Shown: positions 45,602-54,052, counted from the first letter of the stretch. The stretch is 64,000 bases of DNA from Bacillaceae bacterium OF18-1A (GCA_027694045.1 JAQEWB010000001.1:1-64000), one strand, 5' to 3'. Notes: a model not told the origin generated them from the letters alone. Numbers and translations: made by a program.

Positions 45602-46081
45602 ATGTGGAAAACTACTGATCTATGTGATGAGTTTGAACATGAATTACAAATATGTCGCCAGTCTTTTCGGTCTTTTGGGAAGAAAGAACAATTCTATGGG
45701 AAAATTGCAACGGTTAAAGTGAAGGATGATAATGTACTAGTGAAAGAGGGACTGCAAACATTACCGGAAGGAACGGTACTAGTTGTTGACGGAGGAGCGT
45801 CTACGAATTGTGCGTTACTCGGTGATAATTTGGCAGCTATTGCGGAAGAAAGAAAGCTGGCAGGAATTATTGTAAATGGATATGTTCGAGATTCTAGTGA
45901 ACTAAAAAATATTAATGTAGGTATTTTGGCTTTAGGAACGATGCCAAATAGAAGTGTGAAAGAAGGAAAGGGAGAACGGAATATTTCACTGCAGTTTGGA
46001 CAAGTAGAATGGAAGCCAAATGATTATGTGTATGCTGATGAGGATGGCGTTATTATTAGTGAAAAGAGTTTGCATAGGTAA
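45602..46081 (+). CDS. RraA-like / HMG aldolase-family protein
   Basis: A 159-residue protein of the RraA family (4-hydroxy-4-methyl-2-oxoglutarate aldolase/RNase E regulator fold): [56 protein letters not shown] (G-x-x-x-x-A-x-x-G-D-x-L) and [15 protein letters not shown] (G-x-x-R-D). The glycine loop and RD motif expected for aldolase activity are present. ATG 45602 has AGAGGGAAC 4 bases upstream; an extension to 45542 lacks a ribosome binding site. Bacilli lack RNase E, so the regulator role is unlikely. Confidence 0.85.
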   Translation: MWKTTDLCDEFEHELQICRQSFRSFGKKEQFYGKIATVKVKDDNVLVKEGLQTLPEGTVLVVDGGASTNCALLGDNLAAIAEERKLAGIIVNGYVRDSSELKNINVGILALGTMPNRSVKEGKGERNISLQFGQVEWKPNDYVYADEDGVIISEKSLHR

Positions 46082-46186
46082 GGATTAGTAAGTTATTATT
46101 CTTGCAAAATAAATCTGATAAAGCGTGGACAAAAACCTTTGTCAATAGTAAAATAATACAGAAACTGAAAATTTACAAAATGTATA

Positions 46187-46394
46187 AATTTATCGTTTTG
46201 CGATAAATTGGATGGAAGTTAGTTTTGCCTAGAAAAGTGAATGTTATCACAATGATACGTTCATACACGAAATTATTTTTCCTATACAAATATAGCCGCG
46301 AATGATGCGGGTAGGAGGTGTTGTGCATTTTTGTTCGGCACTTACAAAAAGAGAGTGTCAATTGCACGCCCTTGAAGGGCCTTTTTTTGTGTAA
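46187..46394 (+). promoter_or_regulatory. Structured leader with terminator before the DUF4430 operon
   Basis: Stem 1: AATTTATCG (46187-46195) with CGATAAATT (46201-46209). Stem 2: TCCTA with TAGGA (46280-46316) enclosing CCGC/GCGG. Stem 3: GTGCA with TGCAC (46323-46367) enclosing TTTTTGT/ACAAAAA. Stem 4: GCCCT-TGA-AGGGC followed by CTTTTTTT (46368-46388), a terminator in front of the coding region. I find no B12-box or other known riboswitch consensus, so this is an unassigned attenuation-type leader. Confidence 0.5.
46323..46394 (+). CDS. Candidate 23-residue leader ORF
   Basis: GTG 46323 lies 4 bases after AGGAGG (46313-46318) and opens MHFCSALTKRECQLHALEG..., ending at TAA 46392-46394, just past the terminator T run. 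The frame covers stems 3 and 4 of the leader, so its translation would interfere with termination. Spacing is short, and the frame could be fortuitous. Confidence 0.3.
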   Translation: MHFCSALTKRECQLHALEGPFFV

Positions 46395-46420
46395 ATGTTA
46401 GTAAGGGAGGAAATTTTGGG

Positions 46421-48226
46421 ATGGCAATGTTAAAGAAATGGCTGCTTACGTCGTTAATGGCAGTTACACTTGTATTTGTTTCTTTTGCGAATACAGTACA
46501 TATTACGTTTGCTGAAGGAAACACAGCAAAACTTGCGATTATTGGTGAGTCACAAAAGGGCATAATGTTATGTCCGAAAGAAGAGCAAATTAAAGATGGG
46601 GAAACAGCTTTAAGTTTGCTACAAAAAGTCATGGGGGACAAAGTAGAAGCTGAAACGATGTCGTTTGGAACGTACGTAAAAGGCATTGATGGGCTAACGG
46701 CCGGGGCTACAAGTGGCTGGCTGTATGATGTAAATGATAAATCCGCAGAAGTTGGAGCGGATAGTTATAAATTAAAATCTGGAGATGTTGTTGTTTTCCG
46801 TTTCGTTTCAGACTGGAGCAATATGAGTCAAGAAACGTTGCAACAAACTTTAGATAAATTCGGAACTTGTAAAACTGTTGAAGAACCAAAGACAGATGAT
46901 CCGAAACAAGAAAAACCAGAAGAACCAAAGACAGATGATCCAAAACAAGAAAAACCAGAAGAACCAAAGACGGATGATCCAAAACAAGAAAAACCAGAAG
47001 AACCAAAGACGGATGATCCAAAACAAGAAAAACCAGAAGAACCAAAGACAGATGATCCAAAACAGGAAAAACCAGAAGAACCAAAGCAAGAGAACGTTCA
47101 AGTTTCAGCAGCACAAGTAAATGAAGCAATTTCTAAAACATCTGACAAGATGTTACAAGAAGGAATTGATAGTGATTGGGTAGCTTTAGCGCTTTCTCGT
47201 TCTGGAAAGAATATACCAATTGACGCACAAGTAAATTATGTTAAAGCAGTAACGGAAAAAGTGGAGAAACGTGTGAATCGTTTTTCAGCAACAGATTTAG
47301 CAAGAACAATTATTATGATGAATGCAATGAATGCAGACCCTAAAAAGGTAGGCGGACATAATTTAGTTCAAAAATTGTATGAATCAGATAAAGTGAATTC
47401 TGTTACAGGTTATACATTCGCTTTACTTGCGTTTGATACGAAGAAATATGAAATTCCAGTTGAGTCAAAATGGAATCGAGTTGCTTTAGTAGATGCACTT
47501 TTACAATCACAGCACACTGACGGTGGTTGGACGTATGATAGTACAAGCAGTAAAGATAGTGCAAGTAACCTCGATGTAACAGCTATGGTTTTATCAGCAT
47601 TAGCTCCTTACCAAGATCGACCAGATGTGAAACCAGCTATTCAAAAAGCGGTTGCATATTTATATGACAACCAATTAGAAAATGGCGGTTTTGCTGCTGA
47701 TGGACAAGAGAATTCTAATAGTACTGCACAAGCGATTATTGGATTATCACTTGTTAAAGATGTAGATCAAAATCGTCTACATAAGGCAATGCAAAACTTA
47801 CTGTCATATCAACTTCCAAATGGTGAATTTAAATGGTTACCAAGTGATCAAAACGGTAGCGGAATGGCTACAGAGCAAGCATTATTAGCTTTAGTTCAGT
47901 TTAAAGAACTTGGAAAGTCGATTTATGATTGGTCAAATGTACCAGCTACTGAAATTGATACGAAACCAAATGTAGATCCAGAAAATGTTGTAGTAGAAAA
48001 AGAAGTTATTGAAGAGCCGAAAGAACAAAAACAAGTGCAACAAGAAACGAAAGATGAAAATCTGAAAGTTGTTGTAGATAACAAACCAGTTAAAAATGAA
48101 AAAACTGGAAGTGGAAAAACGTTACCAAAAACAGGAGCTTCTTCTCATAGTGCAGCTACAGAAGTAGGTATGGGTGTATTATGTATTGCTTCTGCATATG
48201 TATTATGGAGACGTAGAGCAGCTTAA
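46421..48226 (+). CDS. LPXTG surface protein: DUF4430 plus cobalamin-binding-like alpha/alpha barrel
   Basis: A 601-residue secreted protein. Signal peptide residues 1-29; DUF4430 domain about 35-150 (GETALSLLQKVMGDKVEAET, GATSGWLYDVNDKSAEVGAD); five 13-residue EEPKTDDPKQEKP-type repeats (154-222); an alpha/alpha-toroid domain about 230-500 with prenyltransferase/squalene-cyclase-like repeats (DGGWTYDS, ENGGFAADGQENSNSTAQ, PNGEFKWLPSD); and a sortase signal LPKTGASS near 566 plus TM and Arg tail. The two folds are those of intrinsic factor/transcobalamin, here in reversed order. It heads an operon with a DUF4430 lipoprotein and an ECF transporter, so surface capture of a corrinoid is the leading idea. 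Start ATG 46421 has GGGAGGA upstream. Confidence 0.85.
   Translation: MAMLKKWLLTSLMAVTLVFVSFANTVHITFAEGNTAKLAIIGESQKGIMLCPKEEQIKDGETALSLLQKVMGDKVEAETMSFGTYVKGIDGLTAGATSGWLYDVNDKSAEVGADSYKLKSGDVVVFRFVSDWSNMSQETLQQTLDKFGTCKTVEEPKTDDPKQEKPEEPKTDDPKQEKPEEPKTDDPKQEKPEEPKTDDPKQEKPEEPKTDDPKQEKPEEPKQENVQVSAAQVNEAISKTSDKMLQEGIDSDWVALALSRSGKNIPIDAQVNYVKAVTEKVEKRVNRFSATDLARTIIMMNAMNADPKKVGGHNLVQKLYESDKVNSVTGYTFALLAFDTKKYEIPVESKWNRVALVDALLQSQHTDGGWTYDSTSSKDSASNLDVTAMVLSALAPYQDRPDVKPAIQKAVAYLYDNQLENGGFAADGQENSNSTAQAIIGLSLVKDVDQNRLHKAMQNLLSYQLPNGEFKWLPSDQNGSGMATEQALLALVQFKELGKSIYDWSNVPATEIDTKPNVDPENVVVEKEVIEEPKEQKQVQQETKDENLKVVVDNKPVKNEKTGSGKTLPKTGASSHSAATEVGMGVLCIASAYVLWRRRAA
46880..47086 (+). repeat. 39-bp coding tandem repeat (5.3 copies)
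   Basis: Five near-identical 39-base units beginning GAAGAACCAAAGACAGATGA plus a partial sixth encode an acidic Pro/Lys linker between the two domains. Units differ at only a few silent positions, so copy number is likely to vary between strains. Confidence 0.9.
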
Positions 48227-48229
48227 CAC

Positions 48230-48258
48230 AAATTAGGAGCAATTATTTGCTCCTAATT
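48230..48258 (+). terminator. Intercistronic hairpin
   Basis: AATTAGGAGCAA pairs with TTGCTCCTAATT followed by TTC. It lies between the LPXTG gene and the DUF4430 lipoprotein gene and may act as a partial terminator or mRNA stabiliser that sets higher expression of the first gene. Confidence 0.65.
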
Positions 48259-48282
48259 TTCGTATGAAAGGTGAGAGATAAC

Positions 48283-49128
48283 ATGAGTAAGATGAAATGG
48301 TTCATTTCTTTACTGCTTTCACTCGGGTTACTTGCTGGATGTGAAGAGGCAGCTGTAAAGCCTGAGAAGAAGGTAGAACCAAAGCAAGAAGAAGTAGCGA
48401 AACAAGAAGAACCGAAAGAAGAAGTAAAACCAACGGAAGAAAAACAAGCTGAACCGGAACAGAAGCAACAAGAAGAGAAACAACAGACAGAAAAACAAGA
48501 GCAAAAAGTAGAAGAAAAGCCGAAAGAGGAAAAGCCGCAGGTACAACAAGAAGTAAAGAAAGAAGAGAAACAAGCGGAACAACCGGCTGCTACTAAACAA
48601 CGAGAACAGCAAAAAGTACAAGAAGAAAAACCTCAGCAGCAACCGAAAGCGCCAGAAGTAAAAGAGGAAGCGAAGGTTGTTAATCAGCCGAAAGAAACAC
48701 CGAAGCAGGAGCAAAAAGAAGATCCGAATAAAGAGCAACAAGTAACTCTTCCGGCACCGCCAGAACCAAAGCCAGAACCAAAGCCAGAGCCGAAGCCAGA
48801 GCCGAAGCCTGAACCAAAACCAGTGCCACAAGCGAAACAAGTCACTATTTCTGTAAAAGGTAATGAAGGATATATAATGGGTGCAAAAAAGGTGGATGTG
48901 CAAGAAGGTGATACTGTTTATAAAGTATTGCAACGTACAGGATTAGATGTGGATGCGAGTGGCTCTAAAGGTGATATTTATGTAAAAGGTATTAATGATT
49001 TATATGAAAAAGATGTAAATGATAATAGTGGATGGAAATATCGTGTGAATGGTTCGTTTCCAAATCATAGTGCAGGTGTAGTTACAGTGAAGCCAGGAGA
49101 TACAATCGAATGGGTATATGTATACTAA
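48283..49128 (+). CDS. DUF4430 lipoprotein with charged linker
   Basis: A 281-residue lipoprotein: signal peptide ending LLAGC (Cys near 20), a long Glu/Lys/Gln/Pro linker (about 25-185, ending in PEPKPEPKPEPK repeats), then a DUF4430 domain (about 188-281: GYIMGAKKVDVQEGDTVYKV, GDIYVKGINDLYEKD, SGWKYRVNGSFPNHSAG). DUF4430 corresponds to the beta domain of transcobalamins. Membrane-tethered on a flexible spacer, it could pass ligand from the wall protein to the ECF transporter encoded next. ATG 48283 follows AAAGGTGAGAG. Confidence 0.85.
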   Translation: MSKMKWFISLLLSLGLLAGCEEAAVKPEKKVEPKQEEVAKQEEPKEEVKPTEEKQAEPEQKQQEEKQQTEKQEQKVEEKPKEEKPQVQQEVKKEEKQAEQPAATKQREQQKVQEEKPQQQPKAPEVKEEAKVVNQPKETPKQEQKEDPNKEQQVTLPAPPEPKPEPKPEPKPEPKPEPKPVPQAKQVTISVKGNEGYIMGAKKVDVQEGDTVYKVLQRTGLDVDASGSKGDIYVKGINDLYEKDVNDNSGWKYRVNGSFPNHSAGVVTVKPGDTIEWVYVY

Positions 49129-49156
49129 ATTAAGAAAGGGATTTTGGTAAAGGACT

Positions 49157-50035
49157 ATGAAAATAAGTTTTTCTTCTTTACATCCTTTTGTGAATTTTTT
49201 CTATTATATCGGGGTGATGATACTATGTATGATGTGTCTTCATCCTCTTTTTTTAATTGGAGCAATACTATTAATCATCATGATAAATATAATGCAAGGG
49301 AATGGCGAAAAGATAAGAAAGATGTTACCGAGCACAATGATTTTCTTTTTTATGGTAATCTTATTTAATTCGTTATTAACGCATAGAGGGCGAACTACGT
49401 TATTTTGGTTAGGGGATAGCCGTATTAAGCTTGAGGCGATTATGTTTGGACTCGTAATGGGGTTATTATTAGTTGCGATTATGTTTACGTTTGCTTCGTA
49501 CAATGATATTATTTCAAGTCATAAATTTTTATATTTATTTTCTAGAATTTCACCGAAAGTAGCATTGTTAACGATGATTACAGTGCGATTTGTACCTTTA
49601 TTTATAAGGAGGCTACAAAAAATCACACTCATCCAAAAAACGAAAGGTGTACAAGTAGATGCAGGTTCTATTATTGAACGAGTGAAAAATGGTATGCAGT
49701 TGCTACAAGTATTATTAATTTGCTCGTTAGAAGATGCACTCCAAACGGCGGATTCTATGCAAGCTCGTGGATTTGGTGTAACGAAACGTACGACATATAT
49801 TCGATATAGAATGGAAAGACGCGACTGGTATATGCTCAGTTATTTAATTATTCTATTTATAGTGGCTGTTATTTTTAGTAATTACGGCGGAGGAAAGTTG
49901 ATTATTTATCCGAAAGTCGAGTCTATCTTATTTCAGCAATATGACGGAATGATGTTTGTAGTATGTACGTTGTTTATTAGTCTACCAATTATAATGGAAG
50001 GACGGGAATGGATATGGTGGCGCATGCAGAAATAA
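49157..50035 (+). CDS. ECF transporter T component
   Basis: A 292-residue membrane protein of the EcfT/CbiQ family with about six helices. The coupling-helix motif ADSMQARGFGV (Ala-Arg-Gly) near residue 200, and the preceding VKNGMQLLQVLLICSLEDAL region, dock the ATPases. ATG 49157 has AAAGG upstream. It ends inside the ATPase gene (28-base overlap), so T, ATPase and S subunits are made together. Confidence 0.88.
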   Translation: MKISFSSLHPFVNFFYYIGVMILCMMCLHPLFLIGAILLIIMINIMQGNGEKIRKMLPSTMIFFFMVILFNSLLTHRGRTTLFWLGDSRIKLEAIMFGLVMGLLLVAIMFTFASYNDIISSHKFLYLFSRISPKVALLTMITVRFVPLFIRRLQKITLIQKTKGVQVDAGSIIERVKNGMQLLQVLLICSLEDALQTADSMQARGFGVTKRTTYIRYRMERRDWYMLSYLIILFIVAVIFSNYGGGKLIIYPKVESILFQQYDGMMFVVCTLFISLPIIMEGREWIWWRMQK

Positions 50036-51669
50036 ACAATTTATCATTTGTATATGCTGATGAAAACGAATACGCGTTACAGCATATTTCTCTTTCTGTT
50101 CAAAAAGGGGAGTTTATTGCACTTGCTGGAGGATCAGGATCTGGGAAGACGACTTTATTAAAGCATTTTAAAAAGGAGTTACTTCCAATTGGCAAGCGTA
50201 CTGGGGATATATATTATGATGGTACTTTATTAGAAAATGTACCGGACTTGTTATCTGCCCAAGAAATTGGAATGGTATTTCAAAATCCAGAAAATCAAAT
50301 CGTTATGGATACGGTAATTCAAGAATTAGCATTTTCTTTAGAAAATATCGGATTACCATCTCATATTATTCAAAAAAGAATAGCAGAGCTTATCAGTTTT
50401 TTAGGGTTTCAAGATTTATTGCACCAATCTGTACATACGTTATCTGGCGGGCAAAAGCAACTTGTCAATTTAGCTGCGGTATTAGTGATGCAGCCGAAAC
50501 TATTATTATTAGATGAACCGACAGCGCAATTAGATCCGATTGCTGCGAAAGAGTTTTTAGGATTGTTAAAGCGTATTAATGAAGAACTTGGCATTACGAT
50601 TCTATTAAGTGAACATCGTTTAGATGAAGTGATACCACTTGCAACGCGCGTTGTTTGTATGGATAATGGCCGAATTGTTTATGACGGTAGTCCGAAAACG
50701 GTTATAGCGAAAATGTGGGAAGTAGAAAACTTTCGTCCATTTATTCCGCAAATTCCAAGGCTATTTTTAGAATGGAATGCGAAAGATATCCCGTTTACAG
50801 TGCGAGAAGCACAAATGAAAATGAATGATTTTTCAGCGATGTCATATGTAAATGAGCCAATCGTACAAAGTGAAAAGCAGGAAGTCATTTTAAGTGCCGA
50901 CCATATTTCGTTCCAATATGAAAAAAATAGTCCACTTATTTTACGAGATTTAACGGTATCGATTGAAAAAGGAAAGTGGGTAGCTCTCGTTGGGAAAAAT
51001 GGTACAGGTAAATCTACACTATTAACGATTTTAGCAGGGTTACAAAAAGCGAGAAGAGGGAAAGTAAAGTGGAACGGAAAAGTGATACATAAAATTGATT
51101 CGAAAGAACGATTTAAAAGGATCGGGTATGTATCGCAGCATCCGTATTATCATTTTACATTTGATACAGTGTGGCAAGAAGTGTATGAACGTGCGCGTGA
51201 ATTATACGGAGAAAAAGGAAAAGAAATAGCAGAGGATATGCTAAAACAGTTTTGGCTACATTCTCTTAAAGAGCGCCATCCGCATGATTGTAGTGGGGGA
51301 GAGCAGCAATTACTCGCATTATGCACAACGCTATTGTCAAAGCCGACTTTATTACTACTGGATGAACCGACAAAGGGACTCGATCCATGGAAGAAAGAGA
51401 GAGTAGGAGAGCTATTTAGGAAGTTGCAAAAAGAAGGTACAACGATTGTAATGGCAACGCATGATATTGAATTTGCGGCGAAATACGTGGATCAATGCAT
51501 GATGTTATTTGACGGAGCAGTCATTATGAATGATGCACCGAAAGAGTTCTTTAGCGGCAATTTCTTTTATACGACATCTATTAACCGATTCATTCGAAAC
51601 GAGTTGCCATATGCATTAACATGGGAGGATGTGTACGAAGCGTGTCCAAACGATATGTTGCATTCATAA
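50008..51669 (+). CDS. ECF transporter double ATPase
   Basis: A 553-residue fusion of two ABC ATPase domains. First: Walker A GGSGSGKTT (near 41-49), LSGGQKQ, LLLDEPTAQLD. Second: GKNGTGKST (near 331), CSGGEQQ, LLLDEPTKGLD, MATHD. Fused A-A' subunits occur in YkoD-type ECF systems. The start may be ATG 50008 or 50014; both overlap the T gene. The 3' end overlaps the S gene. It powers uptake of the substrate bound by the S component. Confidence 0.9.
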   Translation: MDMVAHAEINNLSFVYADENEYALQHISLSVQKGEFIALAGGSGSGKTTLLKHFKKELLPIGKRTGDIYYDGTLLENVPDLLSAQEIGMVFQNPENQIVMDTVIQELAFSLENIGLPSHIIQKRIAELISFLGFQDLLHQSVHTLSGGQKQLVNLAAVLVMQPKLLLLDEPTAQLDPIAAKEFLGLLKRINEELGITILLSEHRLDEVIPLATRVVCMDNGRIVYDGSPKTVIAKMWEVENFRPFIPQIPRLFLEWNAKDIPFTVREAQMKMNDFSAMSYVNEPIVQSEKQEVILSADHISFQYEKNSPLILRDLTVSIEKGKWVALVGKNGTGKSTLLTILAGLQKARRGKVKWNGKVIHKIDSKERFKRIGYVSQHPYYHFTFDTVWQEVYERARELYGEKGKEIAEDMLKQFWLHSLKERHPHDCSGGEQQLLALCTTLLSKPTLLLLDEPTKGLDPWKKERVGELFRKLQKEGTTIVMATHDIEFAAKYVDQCMMLFDGAVIMNDAPKEFFSGNFFYTTSINRFIRNELPYALTWEDVYEACPNDMLHS

Positions 51670-52343
51670 TATGTATTTTTGCAGTTTTAATAGGCACATT
51701 ACTCTTTACGACACTTATTATGGACGGTTATTACATGGTAAGTAGTTTGTTTTTATTAGTTGTTATTATGTTACCTTTCTACGTCCGTTTTGAAAGAAAG
51801 GCGTTTGTTTCACGTGAAATTGTCCTCGTTGCTGTATTAGCAGCAATTGCAGCAGTTAGCCGTGTACCATTTTCTATTTTACCGAGTGTACAGCCGACTT
51901 CTTTTGTTATTATCGTTTCGGCAATTGTGTTTGGAAGTGAAACGGGTTTTATGATCGGGGCAACAGCGGCTATTGTATCTAATCTTTTTTTAGGACAAGG
52001 TCCGTGGACACCGTGGCAAATGTTTTCATGGGGAATGATTGGTTTTATAGCAGGCTTACTTCGCAATACATTTTTAATGAAAAAGTTATGGGGGAGACTA
52101 CTATATGGGTTCTTCGTGGGCTTTTTATTTGGCTGGATCATGAATTTCTGGGGGCTTCTCGGTTTTATACGTGAAGCAACGTGGGAAACAGTCATTTCAT
52201 ATTATATCGCAAGTTTTTATTTCGATTTGAGCCATGCGATTTCGAATGTTGTGTTCTTACTATTATTTAGTACTTCTTGGGTTACGATTCTTACAAGATT
52301 TAAAAGGAAATACGGCATATTAGATAAGCATAACATGGCATAG
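51642..52343 (+). CDS. ECF transporter S (substrate-binding) component, probably corrinoid-specific
   Basis: About 233 residues with six or seven membrane helices. The core REIVLVAVLAAIAAVSRVPF, VFGSETGFMIGATAAIVSN and FLGQGPWTPWQMFSWGMIGF resembles S components of the CbrT/CblT-like cobalamin group, although substrate assignment from pattern memory is tentative. GTG 51642 (MSKRYVAF) is the likely start after GGGAGG (13-nt spacing); ATG 51621 is the outermost option. The gene overlaps the ATPase gene and closes the operon; a terminator lies about 60 bases downstream. Confidence 0.75.
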   Translation: MSKRYVAFIICIFAVLIGTLLFTTLIMDGYYMVSSLFLLVVIMLPFYVRFERKAFVSREIVLVAVLAAIAAVSRVPFSILPSVQPTSFVIIVSAIVFGSETGFMIGATAAIVSNLFLGQGPWTPWQMFSWGMIGFIAGLLRNTFLMKKLWGRLLYGFFVGFLFGWIMNFWGLLGFIREATWETVISYYIASFYFDLSHAISNVVFLLLFSTSWVTILTRFKRKYGILDKHNMA

Positions 52344-52398
52344 AAAAGCATACTCATATAAGGTAGGGTCGCGACTTACATATTCGTTTGCCTCTTTC

Positions 52399-52430
52399 AT
52401 GCTTCTTACATATTGTAAGGAGCATTTTTT
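52399..52430 (+). terminator. Terminator of the ECF operon
   Basis: ATGCTTCTTACA pairs with TGTAAGGAGCAT (one wobble), followed by TTTTT. Confidence 0.85.
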
Positions 52431-52527
52431 GTTGTCAAAAAATAGATTCAATCTACATCCGTCATTATATAAATTTACTTGTATAATAGTATGTGAGAAC
52501 TATTTTCAAAAAGGAAGTGTATAGTTA

Positions 52528-53250
52528 ATGAAGTTAGTTATGCCGAAGCAACATGGTGCATGGGCCATGCTTGTTATCCCATTTCTACTAAGTGTCATAC
52601 TTGGGAAACCAACTTTTTATCATATTCCGTTGTTTTTAGCGTGGTTTTTTATTTATTTAGCTACGTATCCGTTTCTCATGTACATAAAGCAAAGACGGAA
52701 AAAAGAGTTTTTACGTGCTGCCATCGTTTATTTTAGTATTGCATTCGTATTTGGAATGATTTCTTTATTATATGAATGGCGAATTCTTTTATTCGCGGTA
52801 GTCATGATCCCGTTATTTCTTGTAAATATGTATTACGCTCGTCAAAAAAATGAAAGAGCTTTGCTGAATGATATTAGTGCGATTATTGTTTTCTGCATAG
52901 GTGGTTTAATTAGTTATTATTTTTCAATGAAACTTATAGATCAAACAGCGTTATTCATTGCGCTTATTTCATTTTTATATTTTTTAGGCAGTACGTTCTA
53001 CGTGAAAACGATGATTCGTGAAAAAAATAATCCGAAGTATCGTCTTATATCTTGGGGATATCATATTGTATTAACGGTAATCGTATTCGCTCTTAATCCG
53101 TGGTGTTCTCTCATATTTATTCCAAGTGTAATACGAGCGATTATGTTATACGGTAAGAAAATTACTGTATTAAAAATAGGGATTTTAGAAATTGTTAATT
53201 CTGTATATTTTTTAATTATAACGGCAATAATGATGAAGTATGCCATTTGA
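52528..53250 (+). CDS. YwiC-like membrane protein
   Basis: A 240-residue polytopic protein with about eight helices. The N-terminal KLVMPKQHGAWAMLVIPFLL is the recognisable start of the YwiC-like family (B. subtilis YwiC lies near narK/fnr, but no such genes are here). The function is unknown; helical packing with conserved polar residues (PKQHGAWA, YARQKNERALLNDI) recalls UbiA-type prenyltransferases. ATG 52528 has GGAAGTG upstream. A bidirectional terminator follows. Confidence 0.85.
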   Translation: MKLVMPKQHGAWAMLVIPFLLSVILGKPTFYHIPLFLAWFFIYLATYPFLMYIKQRRKKEFLRAAIVYFSIAFVFGMISLLYEWRILLFAVVMIPLFLVNMYYARQKNERALLNDISAIIVFCIGGLISYYFSMKLIDQTALFIALISFLYFLGSTFYVKTMIREKNNPKYRLISWGYHIVLTVIVFALNPWCSLIFIPSVIRAIMLYGKKITVLKIGILEIVNSVYFLIITAIMMKYAI

Positions 53251-53251
53251 A

Positions 53252-53281
53252 AAAACTTCCCATCAATCGATGGGAAGTTTT
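53252..53281. terminator. Bidirectional terminator
   Basis: AAAACTTCCCATC pairs with GATGGGAAGTTTT around AATC, between the YwiC-like gene and the convergent small helical gene. Confidence 0.85.
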
Positions 53282-53478
53282 CAATCTTGTTCTAAAATAT
53301 GAACAGTATAATCGCATCGTTGCAGCGCTTGTTCAACAGCATAAAGGGATTGTTCAATACGTGCACGGTTGAAGTCCTTTTCAACTGTTTGTAGTGCATC
53401 TTCTAAACAATGTTTTGCTTCTTGCAATGAATGATAAGAGTCTTGGACGAATCCACGAGCGTTCTTTTCCATCATCAT
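53281..53478 (-). CDS. 65-residue helical protein
   Basis: A small soluble protein (MMMEKNARGFVQDSYHSLQE...) with heptad-like helices (AKHCLEDALQTVEKDFNRAR, IEQSLYAVEQALQRCD). It resembles short DUF-type helical-bundle proteins of bacilli, but I cannot name a family. ATG 53478 (or the next ATGs at 53475 and 53472) follows a perfect AAGGAGG. It is monocistronic and divergent from the SAM riboswitch region. Confidence 0.72.
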   Translation of the reverse strand: MMMEKNARGFVQDSYHSLQEAKHCLEDALQTVEKDFNRARIEQSLYAVEQALQRCDYTVHILEQD

Positions 53479-53597
53479 ATATTCCTCCTTTTGGACATAT
53501 ACTAGTAGTATGAACACCAAAAAAGAAAATATAACTTATTATATTTGTTTGACAATTATAAAAGGAATCTGTATAGTAGGATTTAAAGTGAATATTT

Positions 53598-53737
53598 TCT
53601 TATCCAGAGAGGTGGAGGGACTGGCCCGATGAAACCCAGCAACCGCGATGCAGGTGCTAATTCCAGCAGAACATATTTGTTCTGGGAGATAAGACGAAGA
53701 TATACGTAACTTCTTCTTATCGGAGAGGTTTTTTTGT
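53598..53737 (+). promoter_or_regulatory. SAM-I (S-box) riboswitch with terminator
   Basis: The conserved S-box sequence is complete: P1 CTTATC/GATAAG, CAGAGAGGTGGAGGGACTGG, CCCGATGAAACCCAGCAACC, GGTGCTAATTCCAGCAGA and TCTGGGAGATAAG. The terminator AACTTCT/AGAGGTT (one wobble) followed by TTTTT lies at 53708-53736, and the alternative GATAAG/CTTATC (53716-53721) pairing would antiterminate. High SAM should stop transcription before the gene at 53792. Confidence 0.95.
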
Positions 53738-53791
53738 TGCAAAAAAACCGATTACGAAAATTAATATTATGAAGAAAGGTTGCGGATTACT

Positions 53792-54052
53792 GTGACACTC
53801 GAAAAATACGTAAAATTACGCAGTACAGTTTATGAATATATGATAGAACAAGATAAACCAATATCATTGTTAGATATTCAAGAACATATCGTTTCGCATC
53901 ATGAAGGAAAATTCACGAAAAAAATGTTACATCAATTTTATTTATCAAGGCTATTAGATGAACTAAAACTGGATGGGAAAATTACTTTAGCTGATGATGA
54001 ATATCTCTTTGCTGAAAAAGGGGTATTTTATAAGGCGAGAAAAGGGAGCTAA
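53792..54052 (+). CDS. Small uncharacterised protein under SAM control
   Basis: An 86-residue soluble protein (MTLEKYVKLRSTVYEYMIEQ; SLLDIQEHIVSHHEGKFTKK; LSRLLDELKLDGKITL; DDEYLFAEKGVFYKARKG). The helix-helix-helix-beta-hairpin pattern looks like a winged helix, possibly a small DNA-binding protein. GTG 53792 has AAAGG at about 12 bases; ATT or GAT codons upstream allow no better start. It is the only gene behind a complete SAM-I riboswitch, which is unusual because no Met or Cys pathway gene is present. No family recognised. Confidence 0.68.
   Translation: MTLEKYVKLRSTVYEYMIEQDKPISLLDIQEHIVSHHEGKFTKKMLHQFYLSRLLDELKLDGKITLADDEYLFAEKGVFYKARKGS

Noticed and set aside
46082..46420. Cobalamin riboswitch expected before the corrinoid-type operon
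   Set aside because: No B12-box (AGYCMGRAGACCTGCC-like) or the conserved core could be found; only an unassigned hairpin leader is present.
46707..47129. Antisense and shifted open frames over the 39-bp repeat
   Set aside because: Both arise from the periodic repeat of the LPXTG gene linker and have no start signals.
48328..48933. Antisense Phe/Leu-rich frame opposite the DUF4430 lipoprotein
   Set aside because: It mirrors the Glu/Lys-rich linker codons; no ribosome binding site or plausible domain.
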